64,000 nt of DNA. It comes from Pseudomonadota bacterium (GTDB taxonomy: Bacteria > Pseudomonadota > Gammaproteobacteria > Ga0077536). Each line of letters begins with the position of its first letter. The first letter of the stretch is position 1. The stretch lies in assembly GCA_018668255.1 (NCBI GenBank), contig JABISZ010000051.1, forward strand, positions 1 to 64,000. The letters are read 5' to 3'. A model generated the notes under the pieces. That model was not told the DNA's origin and ran no database searches. It worked only from the letters and a program-made list of their open reading frames with translations. The position numbers and the translations under genes were made by a program. Shown here piece by piece: positions 42,944 through 51,103 of this stretch.

Positions 42944-44572
42944 ATGGGCTATACATCTGAAATCAAGAACTATGGAGAAGCACAGAAAGATCTTCTATGG
43001 TCTCCTCCCGAGCGCTATAACTTTGCGAGAGATGTCATCGATAAATGGGCAGAAGATCCCGAGAAATTGGCCATCAAGTGGGTTGATGACTTTGGTTATC
43101 GCCAAGATCTTACTTTCGCTCAGCTTTCAGCTCGATCTCGACGCCTATGTAATGCTTTTGAAGCAGCGGGGATCAAACGTGGAGACACAGTTGTCTTGGT
43201 TCTTGGACGAAATCTAGAGTGGTGGGAGATTTTAACTGCCTGTATCCGTATGGGCGTTATTTGTTCTCCCGGGACCACACAATTGTCACCTAAAGATCTT
43301 TCCTATCGAATGAATGCTGCTGGGGCGACTTGTTTTATCAGTGATGTAGAAAACTCAGAAAAAATGGAAAAAGTAGCCCATGAGTGTCCGACGATGAGGG
43401 CGAGAATCCTTGTTGATGGCGAAAAGGGTGGGTGGCTATGTTATGAAGAAATAGTCCAGAGACAGAAAGATAGCTTCGAAACGGTTGATACCCTTTTTGA
43501 GGAAGATGCTCTCTGTTATTTTACTTCAGGTACTACTGGCTACCCTAAGATGACTATCCATAATCACGGTTATGGTTATGCGCATCAGATCACGGGGAAA
43601 TATTGGCTTGATTTGTCGCCAGATGACCTACATTGGAATATTAGTGATACTGGTTGGGCAAAGGCTGCCTATTCGAGCTACTTTGGTCCTTGGAACCAAG
43701 GTGCTACACTTTTTGTGCATCACTCGACTACTTTTGACCCAATTCAAAGTCTTAAACTTTTGGCTGATAACCCTGTGACGACTATGTGTGGTGCACCGAC
43801 GATATATAGAATGTTAGTGCAACAAGATTTGACCTCGTACTCTTTTCCTAGCTTACGACATTGTGTAGGTGCAGGAGAGCCTTTGAATCCAGAGGTCATT
43901 GAAACATGGAAAAAAGCCACTGGGATAACTGTTCGCGATGGCTACGGGCAAACTGAGACAGTTTTAGTCTGCGGGAACTTTCCATTTTTAGAGCCACGGT
44001 TTGGGTCTATGGGGAAGCCTATGCCAGGTATTGAAATGGGTATTATAGATAATGCCGGAAAACTCTTGCCGGTCGATACCGAAGGCGACATTGCGATTAA
44101 AGTCATCAATAAAAGGGCACCTGGGCTTTTTGTCGACTATCGAGGTGATGCCGACCGATATGATTCCTGTTTTATTGGGGATTGGTACATTACCGGAGAC
44201 AGAGGTTACGTAGATAGAGATGGATACTATTGGTTTGTGAGCAGAGCTGATGACGTCATCCTTTCAGCAGGATACCGTATTGGACCATTCGAAGTTGAGA
44301 GTGCGCTTATTGAACATCCTTCTGTTGCAGAGTCCGCTGTAGTCGCGAGTCCAGACTCGACGCGAGGTGCTGTGGTGAAAGCGTTCGTTGTTCTTGCACC
44401 AGGTTTCGAAGGTAGTTCTCAATTAGTGAATGAGCTAAAGGAACACGTCAAGAACGTGACAGCTCCTTATAAGTATCCTAGGAAAATAGAATTTGTGGAA
44501 AATCTACCGAAAACTGTCAGTGGAAAAATACGCCGGATAGAACTTCGCGATCGCGAAGCTGCTTCCAGCTAA
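42944..44572 (+). CDS. AMP-forming acyl-CoA synthetase (ACSM-like)
   Basis: The 542-residue adenylate-forming ligase has the phosphate loop YFTSGTTGYPKM, the middle motif DGYGQTET, ITGDRGYVDRDGYYWFVSRADDVILSAGYRIGPFEVE (hinge and A8), and the C-terminal catalytic Lys in LPKTVSGKIRRIELRDRE. The overall sequence resembles medium-chain acyl-CoA synthetases (ACSM type). It would activate a carboxylic acid to its CoA ester for the dehydrogenase encoded just upstream. GGGGA precedes the ATG at 42944; a GTG stands directly before it. Confidence 0.93.
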   Translation: MGYTSEIKNYGEAQKDLLWSPPERYNFARDVIDKWAEDPEKLAIKWVDDFGYRQDLTFAQLSARSRRLCNAFEAAGIKRGDTVVLVLGRNLEWWEILTACIRMGVICSPGTTQLSPKDLSYRMNAAGATCFISDVENSEKMEKVAHECPTMRARILVDGEKGGWLCYEEIVQRQKDSFETVDTLFEEDALCYFTSGTTGYPKMTIHNHGYGYAHQITGKYWLDLSPDDLHWNISDTGWAKAAYSSYFGPWNQGATLFVHHSTTFDPIQSLKLLADNPVTTMCGAPTIYRMLVQQDLTSYSFPSLRHCVGAGEPLNPEVIETWKKATGITVRDGYGQTETVLVCGNFPFLEPRFGSMGKPMPGIEMGIIDNAGKLLPVDTEGDIAIKVINKRAPGLFVDYRGDADRYDSCFIGDWYITGDRGYVDRDGYYWFVSRADDVILSAGYRIGPFEVESALIEHPSVAESAVVASPDSTRGAVVKAFVVLAPGFEGSSQLVNELKEHVKNVTAPYKYPRKIEFVENLPKTVSGKIRRIELRDREAASS

Positions 44573-44591
44573 AGTGATAAACAGTCGTTTG

Positions 44592-44620
44592 CTTTCCCTG
44601 AATTTCCCCCATGGGAAAGG
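44592..44620 (+). promoter_or_regulatory. Hairpin covering the ribosome site of the first MFS gene
   Basis: GGGAAAG at 44613-44619, which forms the AAGG ribosome site of the TTG start at 44628, can pair with CTTTCCC at 44592-44598. Alternatively GGGAAA can pair with TTTCCC at 44603-44608. Two mutually exclusive hairpins therefore hide the same site, possibly lowering translation of the transporter. Confidence 0.35.
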
Positions 44621-44627
44621 GTAACAA

Positions 44628-46025
44628 TTGAGTACGCCTTCTGAAGAAGGGAATGCCAAAGTATACAGAGCCACACTAGTTATGGTCATGCTTAATTCTG
44701 TCAGCACAGCGATGATGCTGACCGGTGTAAATGTGGCGTTGCCTAATATTGCGACTGAGCTTTCTATTGATGCGATCGTCTTAACGTGGATCCCGATGAG
44801 TTATTTGATGGCAAGTGCCGCTTGCGTTTTAACCTTCGGCAGACTCGCGGACATGTATGGTCGTAAGCGTATTTATTTGTTGGGAACAGCAGGTGTAATT
44901 ATTACCTCTGTCTTAGCTGCATTTTCTGAGAATGCCACCCAATTGATCGGTGGTCGCTTACTACAGGGTGTTTTTGCAGCAATGTTATACGCTACAAATG
45001 TCGCAGTGATCTCTTCCGTCGTTTCACCAAAGCAGAGAGGAGCGGTAATCGGATATACGGTGTCGGCTATCTACCTAGGTTTGGCATTAGGACCAGTTTT
45101 GGCAGGTTTCCTTGTAGAGCACGTGAGTTGGCGCGGCACATTTTTTCTACATGTGCCTTTGGCCTTAATCGTTTTGTATATAGGTCTCAGACACGTCCCT
45201 ATGGAGTGGCGAGGAGAACATTTGGGAAAATTTGATAGTTTGGGTGCTGCCAGTTATGGAATATCCGTAGTAAGCCTTATTGTTGGACTGTCGTTATTGC
45301 CCAGCAAGGTGGGGGGATTGTTGATTTTAATTAGTATTTTAGGGTTAATTTGGTTTTACAGGCATGAGTTGCAGGAGCGTCACCCTGTTTTCGATGTGCG
45401 GCTTTTTCACACCAGTCGAGTATTTTCAATTGCGTGTTTTGCTTCAATGATCATGTATACAACGACATTTGCAAATGTTGTTTTACTTAGTTTATTTCTT
45501 CAGTATTTAAAAGATGTCGGTCCGGTAATGGTGGGGTGCCTATTGATGTTACAGCCGGTCATTATGACAGTCGTTTCTCCGATTGCGGGACGATTATCAG
45601 ATCAAATAGATCCGAGAATTTTAGCTATGACAGGAATGGTAGTAACAGGCTTCAGCCATGGCATTTTATCGACGATAGATAGTACTGCGTCTATGGAATT
45701 GATAGGCGTCTGTATGGTTCTAAATGGTGTGGGCTTCAGTTTGTTTTCTTCCCCAAATGCAAATTCGATAATGGGCGCAATCGGACGGGAAAACTACGGT
45801 CGCGCTGGAAGCGCTATTGCGGTTATGCGCGTGTTTGGCCAGATGAGTAGTATGGCGCTAGTTACTTTAGTCTTTACGTTAGTTATTGGAGCAAGGAAAA
45901 TAGAGCCGTTTATCTACGCCGAACTGACTGAGGCGATACAGACTTGTTTTACAATTGGTGCCTGTTTATGCCTGTTTTTCGTTCTTGTGATTTCTGTACG
46001 ATACAAGAGCGCAAACGTTTCCTAA
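44628..46025 (+). CDS. MFS transporter, DHA2 (EmrB/QacA)-like
   Basis: A 465-residue polytopic membrane protein with about 13-14 predicted helices. TGVNVALPNIATELSIDAIVLTWIPMSYLMASAACVL is the DHA2-type first segment, GRLADMYGRKRIYLLG is MFS motif A, and GPVLAGFLVEHVSWRGTFFLHVPLAL is motif C followed by the antiporter signature. It should export drugs or metabolites by proton antiport. The start is TTG with AAGG upstream. The stop directly abuts the ATG of the next MFS gene, so they are one transcription unit with the acyl-CoA genes before them. Confidence 0.9.
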   Translation: MSTPSEEGNAKVYRATLVMVMLNSVSTAMMLTGVNVALPNIATELSIDAIVLTWIPMSYLMASAACVLTFGRLADMYGRKRIYLLGTAGVIITSVLAAFSENATQLIGGRLLQGVFAAMLYATNVAVISSVVSPKQRGAVIGYTVSAIYLGLALGPVLAGFLVEHVSWRGTFFLHVPLALIVLYIGLRHVPMEWRGEHLGKFDSLGAASYGISVVSLIVGLSLLPSKVGGLLILISILGLIWFYRHELQERHPVFDVRLFHTSRVFSIACFASMIMYTTTFANVVLLSLFLQYLKDVGPVMVGCLLMLQPVIMTVVSPIAGRLSDQIDPRILAMTGMVVTGFSHGILSTIDSTASMELIGVCMVLNGVGFSLFSSPNANSIMGAIGRENYGRAGSAIAVMRVFGQMSSMALVTLVFTLVIGARKIEPFIYAELTEAIQTCFTIGACLCLFFVLVISVRYKSANVS

Positions 46026-47213
46026 ATGGTTTCTAGGCGCTCAATGCACCGTCGTGCTTTGGCGTCATTGTATGTTCCCGGTCTATTGGTAGGAATGCCG
46101 GGCCAGGCTTTATTTTTGCTACTTCCTTTATATGTCTTAGACATTGGGGGTTCCGTATCAGCCGCGGCGGCTGTCATAGGATTCCGTGGTGCCGGTATGT
46201 TAGTGATGGGGGTTCCAGCCGGTTGGCTTACTACGAAATACGGCTATCGCAAAGTTATCACATGCTCTAGCGTGTTGATTGTTCTTTCTTTTTTATCTTA
46301 CAGTGTATGTGATTCGCTAAGCTCGCTTTATATCATCGCATTCGTGCACGGACTTGCGAGCAGTACTTTCTTGTTGGGAAGGATGACATTTATATCCTCT
46401 TCTTTTTCCAGTAGTGAGCGAGGTAGAGTGATCGCAATGATCGCAGGAGTGCTGCGGTTATCTGCCCTTATTGGACCACTCATTGCTAGTTTATGTGCCG
46501 CCAGATACGGTTTCGCGATCACTTTTCAGATCTGTGGGGCTCTGGCTCTCCTAGCAAGTTTTTGTAGCTTCAGTTTCCTAACTGAAAACCTTTCCAAAGG
46601 ACAGCCACTCAAATTGTCGGCAATTCCACGGTTTCTGCGTGAATATAAGCACGTATTTCTAACAGCAGGTTTGGCTGCATTTGGGTTCATGTTTATGCGA
46701 TCGGCTAGAACTGTTTTGATTCCTTTAATGGGAGCTTATTTAGCTCTCGATTTAACGATGGTAGGCTTAGTCGTTTCTATTTCAGCAGCCATAGATTTAG
46801 TGCTCTTTTATCCTGCAGGTATCGTCATGGATCGCTGGGGGCGCCGTTTCACAGCTATTCCCAGCTCTATTATATTTGCGTTGTCGCTGGGAGCTATTTC
46901 ACTGTGTGAAAATTTCTTGGGGTTGTTGGTTGCTGCTCTCGTAGCAGGTATTGCAAATGGATTGTCGACTGGGATAGTAATGACGCTGGGAGCTGATCAC
47001 GCGCCAGATGATAAAAGAGCAGAGTTTCTCGGGTTCTGGCGTTTGATCACCGATTTTGGTAATGTTTCAGGCCCGATGCTAATCAGCGGTATGATCTTTG
47101 TCGCTTCGTTGCCTGCTGCCGCTTTGATGACAGGGTGCGTCGGCGTCACATCCAGTTTTATTATATACCGCCATGTTGACGAGACTTTAAAAAATGAGCA
47201 AGAAATTGTTTGA
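46026..47213 (+). CDS. MFS transporter (second of a tandem pair)
   Basis: A 395-residue, 12-helix MFS protein. GVPAGWLTTKYGYRKVITCSS is motif A, and YPAGIVMDRWGRRFTAIPSS the matching motif in the second half. It begins with the base following the stop of the preceding MFS gene and overlaps the VOC gene by 20 bases. It is not a duplicate of the first: the families differ (DHA1-like versus DHA2). Substrate unknown; import of the acid used by the acyl-CoA genes is one possibility. Confidence 0.88.
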   Translation: MVSRRSMHRRALASLYVPGLLVGMPGQALFLLLPLYVLDIGGSVSAAAAVIGFRGAGMLVMGVPAGWLTTKYGYRKVITCSSVLIVLSFLSYSVCDSLSSLYIIAFVHGLASSTFLLGRMTFISSSFSSSERGRVIAMIAGVLRLSALIGPLIASLCAARYGFAITFQICGALALLASFCSFSFLTENLSKGQPLKLSAIPRFLREYKHVFLTAGLAAFGFMFMRSARTVLIPLMGAYLALDLTMVGLVVSISAAIDLVLFYPAGIVMDRWGRRFTAIPSSIIFALSLGAISLCENFLGLLVAALVAGIANGLSTGIVMTLGADHAPDDKRAEFLGFWRLITDFGNVSGPMLISGMIFVASLPAAALMTGCVGVTSSFIIYRHVDETLKNEQEIV

Positions 47214-47631
47214 AAGAATGTGGCTCGACCACGTTGTATTAAGGGTGAGAGATGCCAGTATTCTGGTGCGTTTTTATTCTGAGGTTTTTGGTGCTCATAT
47301 TGAACGACAACTGGATGCTGGATTATTTCAGCTACGAATTGGGGAAATTCTAATTGATATTATTCCGTTTGACAGCCCTCTAGGGAAGCTAGGTGGGTCA
47401 AAACCTGATGAAGGGAGGAATATGGACCATTTTTGCATAAGAGTTGAGCCCTTTGATGAGAGGGAAATCAGGGCGCACTTGAATCGCTTTAATATTCCGG
47501 TTGGTCCAATTTCCCAAGTTTATGGGGCAGACGGGTTTGGTCCTTCACTCTACCTTACTGACCCTGAAGGGAACCGTATCGAGCTAAAAGGCCCGCCTTC
47601 TAGTAATTTACTCAGCGACAGTTCGAACTAG
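47194..47631 (+). CDS. VOC-family (glyoxalase/dioxygenase fold) protein
   Basis: A 145-residue VOC-superfamily protein. WLDHVVLRVRDASILVRFYSEVFG, NMDHFCIRVEPFD and YLTDPEGNRIELKGPP give the metal ligands His, His and Glu. Members include glyoxalases, extradiol dioxygenases and resistance proteins; this one is a stand-alone single-domain type. The first ATG overlaps the MFS gene by 20 bases; another ATG eight codons later is possible. Last gene on this strand before the convergent NUDIX gene. Confidence 0.9.
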   Translation: MSKKLFERMWLDHVVLRVRDASILVRFYSEVFGAHIERQLDAGLFQLRIGEILIDIIPFDSPLGKLGGSKPDEGRNMDHFCIRVEPFDEREIRAHLNRFNIPVGPISQVYGADGFGPSLYLTDPEGNRIELKGPPSSNLLSDSSN

Positions 47632-47655
47632 TACGAAGTATCAGTTTGAGCTTTT

Positions 47656-48324
47656 CTAGCTGTCTACAATGTTGATTCTTCCCCATGAGAAAAATAGTTT
47701 TTGCGCAGGCGCTGTCTTTCCCTGTAAACGAAGTTGAAGCGTTTCCATAATCATTTTTTGCACTAACATCATTTCTAAACCTTCTGACTGGTCGAGCTTA
47801 ACCCATCTAAGATCTTCCAGCTCCCCGTCCCCCAACAAGCTGCCTATCATTTCGTCATAAGCAATAGAGAAAAAGCGTGCATGAAAACGGATCGGTTGTA
47901 TTGAAGGCGTGATAGCTCTTCCTAGATAGTCTAATTTGTATAAATCAGGCGTCATTCCTCGGCTGGCAAACTCGCTCCAAGTTTTGTGGTTGCTGTTACC
48001 TAAATTCCCTTTTTCTCCGAAGAATAAACCAGCTTCTTCAAAGCTTTCTCTAACAGCGGCCATAGCGATAGCATTTGCCTTTCTTGCAGAGCCGCCCACC
48101 CCCATCAGTTTGACTGATGCAGCTTTGAGCTTTTTTTTTGGCTTGACTCGATAGTCAGCTCTTTCCACTATGCCTCCTGGAAATACGTACACTCCAGGTT
48201 TGAAGCGAGCCTTACTACCTCGTCTACCCATTAGGACTTCATGGCTTTTTCGCTTTTTTCTATAGATGACAAGGCTCGCCGCGTCTCGCGGTCTAGCTGG
48301 TATTGTTACGGACTTTATGTTCAT
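47656..48324 (-). CDS. NUDIX hydrolase (NUDT19-like)
   Basis: A 222-residue NUDIX protein. PARPRDAASLVIYRKKRKSHEVLMGRRG and VYVFPGGIVE lead to the NUDIX box, where AVRESFEEAGLFFG supplies the REUXEEXGU part. A sizeable insertion precedes the box, as in the NUDT19/acyl-CoA diphosphatase-like group. A CoA ester is a plausible substrate, given the acyl-CoA genes nearby, but this is inference. No clear ribosome site is visible upstream of the ATG. Confidence 0.88.
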   Translation of the reverse strand: MNIKSVTIPARPRDAASLVIYRKKRKSHEVLMGRRGSKARFKPGVYVFPGGIVERADYRVKPKKKLKAASVKLMGVGGSARKANAIAMAAVRESFEEAGLFFGEKGNLGNSNHKTWSEFASRGMTPDLYKLDYLGRAITPSIQPIRFHARFFSIAYDEMIGSLLGDGELEDLRWVKLDQSEGLEMMLVQKMIMETLQLRLQGKTAPAQKLFFSWGRINIVDS

Positions 48325-48371
48325 AAAATATAATCAGACTCTTTGTATAGAATTCGTTAATTTTTCAATAA

Positions 48372-48605
48372 TTAAAATTTATTTTTGCACAAGATTATGA
48401 AGCGATACTCTTCTCCTTCCTGTGTAAAATTCACCAGTTCGTGCAAGGTTGAATCACAGAAAGCTTTGAAATCTTTTTCTGAGTTAGGATCCGTAGCAAT
48501 CACCTCGAGAATTTTTCCTGATCCTAGGAGGTTGAGTGATTTTTTCGTTTTCAGAATGGGTAGCGGACAATTTAGTCCTCTTGCATCAAGTACTTCATCT
48601 ACCAT
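48372..48605 (-). CDS. TusA/SirA-family sulfur carrier protein
   Basis: A 77-residue TusA-fold protein. The N-terminus VDEVLDARGLNCPLPILKTKKSL contains the CPxP motif with the active Cys, followed by GKILEVIATDPNSEKDFKAFC. TusA proteins pass persulfide sulfur in tRNA thiolation and cofactor (including molybdenum cofactor) synthesis; the YedF branch is linked to selenium metabolism. The single-domain form here does not decide between them. It stands between a NUDIX and a GST gene on the same strand. Confidence 0.9.
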   Translation of the reverse strand: MVDEVLDARGLNCPLPILKTKKSLNLLGSGKILEVIATDPNSEKDFKAFCDSTLHELVNFTQEGEEYRFIILCKNKF

Positions 48606-48676
48606 AATTTTCGGTACCTCTTAATATGTAAATGAGTTCGTTCCCAATATCTTCTCAAGCAAATTCTTACAAAGGC

Positions 48677-49330
48677 TCATACTCCTTGGCGACCGGTGGA
48701 TGCTCCATCAGGGTGGAGACTTGCATACGCACTATCTCTAGTATACATTCGAGAAAACCAAGCATTAATGTTTATCAGAGAGTTGTCAATTTGCTGTCCC
48801 ACTCCCTCTCCAAAGTCTAAGGCGCAAAACAAAACAATATCTGTCAAAGTAAACTTATCTCCACACACATAGATTTTTCGATGCATGAGACGGTCTAGCC
48901 ACACAAGTTTTTCTTGTACTATTGAAGTAAGGCCTTGAGCAGCTTCTGGTATGCAATGTAGTCGGTCTCGAAAAAGCTCTAGTCCTACAGAATACCTGAA
49001 ACTGTCATAGAGATTTTCGGTAATGTTCTGCTCTACTCGTCTTAACCACATACGATTTACGGCTCTTTCAATAGCTGTAGTCCCTATTAGCGAGACGTCA
49101 GGATAGATTTCTTCTAAGTACTCGCAAATCGCGACTGTCTCACTGATACATTTGCCATTATCTAGCATGAGACTTGGTAATTGGCCAGCAGGGTTTAGCT
49201 CTAGATAGCTATTCTCTCTATTCTGGCCGCCCAGAATATCGATCTCTTCAAAGGGAATCGAAATTCCTTTTTCGAATAAAAACATTCTTACGATTCGAGG
49301 GTTTGGGCCAGGAGAGTTAAGGAAATTCAT
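48677..49330 (-). CDS. Glutathione S-transferase family protein
   Basis: A 217-residue GST. SPGPNPRIVRMFLFEKGISIPFEEIDI is the thioredoxin-like start, LNPAGQLPSLML the cis-Pro turn and ISETVAICEYLEEIYP the glutathione-binding segment. KFTLTDIVLFCALDFGEG is the C-terminal domain with its TxxD motif. AAAGG lies upstream of the ATG. It differs clearly from the GST gene at 5055, so the two are not recent duplicates. Confidence 0.9.
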   Translation of the reverse strand: MNFLNSPGPNPRIVRMFLFEKGISIPFEEIDILGGQNRENSYLELNPAGQLPSLMLDNGKCISETVAICEYLEEIYPDVSLIGTTAIERAVNRMWLRRVEQNITENLYDSFRYSVGLELFRDRLHCIPEAAQGLTSIVQEKLVWLDRLMHRKIYVCGDKFTLTDIVLFCALDFGEGVGQQIDNSLININAWFSRMYTRDSAYASLHPDGASTGRQGV

Positions 49331-49387
49331 GGTGTTAGCCTTTAAATTAGCAGTAAGCTAATAGAAAATATAAAAGCACTTCGAAAG

Positions 49388-50821
49388 CTATATTTTTGAA
49401 GTACGATATCTGATTTTTTCTAACCAACGACTAACATTTCTTTTATGGGTATCTAAATAATTCCCTTCTGTAAAATATTTATCGTAGAAGCCAGTTTCTA
49501 GTCGATGTGCTTGAGTATAGTATCGGACAAAAATACTAGGGACTGTGCCAGGAAACTTTCCAAACGTATCATATATGTATTCTGCCGTAGCGACGACAGC
49601 ATCGATGACGTCGTCGGTTGGCATAGAAGCACTACTTTTCACCTGTTGATTATTTTTGAAGGGACCAGGAGAGAAAGTGTCATAAGCTCCTCCTTTTCCG
49701 AATTTCAGTTCGAGGAAGCCTTCCACTGCCGAACGCATATCCTTATAAAAAGGTGGGGAGAATGCCTGATATAGTCCTTCTATACCCAAAGGGTTCGGTA
49801 CTCCCCACCCATCTTTTTTCTCGAAACTGAAACCTAAACCCGGGATCCCGGCTTTGGCGGAGGCTCCCATGATAGTGAAAGGATTAATCCCAGAATAGAA
49901 CCATCCTCCTAAACCTAGTGGCTGCAAGGCTAGGCTCATGTTATGTCCCATCACGCCCATTTCAACCGCACATGTAGTGAGAATATATTGTTCTAGGTAT
50001 GACAAAGGGTATTTTTTCTTAGAATCTAGCAATTTAGACTGCAAAAAAGGCTGGAGTTTGCCCGCCGGTCGCCCATTTAGATCATCATATGTCATATAAC
50101 CTGAGCCCACGACGATGAATAACATTGCTAAGAGTTGCTCGGAGACATTTCCTACGGGAATGAACAGGGTGGAGCCTGCTGTGTTCCCATTCCAGAAATT
50201 ATGAGTGCTATAGTGAGGCGCCTCTCTGGGCGGGTCTATTCTTTGGTCCGATAATTTTTTGGTGTGCGTCTTTACTGTGCTGATAAGTGTTTCGGCAGCA
50301 TTGAGTTTCTTTTCATGCCAATTTCCTTCTTGCGAGGCATCACGAGTGCTCACATAGTAGGTTCCGTCATCTTGGGTATAAAACATATCTGAATTCCCTA
50401 TTCCAGCCGCAGTAGGAACCGTACGACCGGTGTAACGGACAGAATAATTGCAGAGCCCTTCCTGTGCCGAGCTATGGGGTATTCCGTGATGCCAGCCAGA
50501 GGCACCGAGACCCGCAGCGAGGATAACCGACCTCTCGAAGTCATCAATTGGTGTTGGAGGAAGATCAGAACTGTATTTTAATGGACCGTGAGGAATATTC
50601 ATCCCCCAGCCGAAGCGTCTCGAGCGTCTACTGAATAATGATTTTAACAAAGGGAATTCATTCACTTCTGAGAGAAGACGGTTCCATTCGTCGGCCTTAT
50701 TACTGGGACTGGAAATATTGTTCAGACTAGCCGCATTGCCCGCGGGTCCAGCTGCCAGTGCGGTCATGCTAGAAAGATAAAGAAAGGCTCTGCGTGTTAA
50801 TCCGGTCTTTTTGTCAGACAT
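49388..50821 (-). CDS. Tat-exported protein of unknown function, perhaps nitroreductase-like
   Basis: A 477-residue protein. The N-terminus has a twin-arginine signal (GLTRRAFLYLSSMTALAAGPAGNAAS), so it should be exported folded, possibly with a bound cofactor. The mature part contains FSRRSRRFGWGM and VILAAGLGASGWHHGIPHS, which recall the RRSxRxF and AAxxAPSG segments of nitroreductases. The rest (a Gly- and Tyr-rich middle, MGHNMSLALQPLGLGGWFYSG, a C-terminal YIYDTFGKFPGTVP) is not familiar, and the fold assignment is weak. AGGAAG lies before the ATG. It is divergent from the FrhB-like gene, with a palindrome between them. Confidence 0.75.
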   Translation of the reverse strand: MSDKKTGLTRRAFLYLSSMTALAAGPAGNAASLNNISSPSNKADEWNRLLSEVNEFPLLKSLFSRRSRRFGWGMNIPHGPLKYSSDLPPTPIDDFERSVILAAGLGASGWHHGIPHSSAQEGLCNYSVRYTGRTVPTAAGIGNSDMFYTQDDGTYYVSTRDASQEGNWHEKKLNAAETLISTVKTHTKKLSDQRIDPPREAPHYSTHNFWNGNTAGSTLFIPVGNVSEQLLAMLFIVVGSGYMTYDDLNGRPAGKLQPFLQSKLLDSKKKYPLSYLEQYILTTCAVEMGVMGHNMSLALQPLGLGGWFYSGINPFTIMGASAKAGIPGLGFSFEKKDGWGVPNPLGIEGLYQAFSPPFYKDMRSAVEGFLELKFGKGGAYDTFSPGPFKNNQQVKSSASMPTDDVIDAVVATAEYIYDTFGKFPGTVPSIFVRYYTQAHRLETGFYDKYFTEGNYLDTHKRNVSRWLEKIRYRTSKI

Positions 50822-50903
50822 TACTTACTTCCTGTTCGTTTTATTAAACTTATCTTACCGCCAATACGGGTTGGTCGCAAAGTGGGTCAGCAGCAAAGAT
50901 GCC

Positions 50904-50923
50904 TTTTATACCAAGGTATAAAA
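50904..50923. promoter_or_regulatory. Near-perfect 20-base palindrome in a divergent promoter region
   Basis: TTTTATACC (50904-50912) and GGTATAAAA (50915-50923) are exact inverse complements around AA. The element lies in the 282-base region between the Tat-exported protein gene and the FrhB-like gene, a good place for a dimeric regulator to control both. The rest of this region contains nothing else I can name. Confidence 0.4.
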
Positions 50924-51103
50924 TGGTTCTTGAAACATTTGGCACCTGCAGTTTCTAGTGTGATAGAGGGTTTTTTGTAGGGGGCTCCGAAATGCATCAA
51001 TTTTCACTTTATACATCATTATGACGATCCCAGTATGGTAGAATGATCGTATGTCCTATATGAACCAAAACATCGCTTGGGCAGGCATCTTAAGGAGATC
51101 CGT

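Noticed and set aside
41122-44572. Complete DMSP demethylation pathway (dmdB/dmdC)
   Set aside because: The dehydrogenase is DmdC-like at family level only, the ligase resembles ACSM rather than DmdB, and no dmdA is present.
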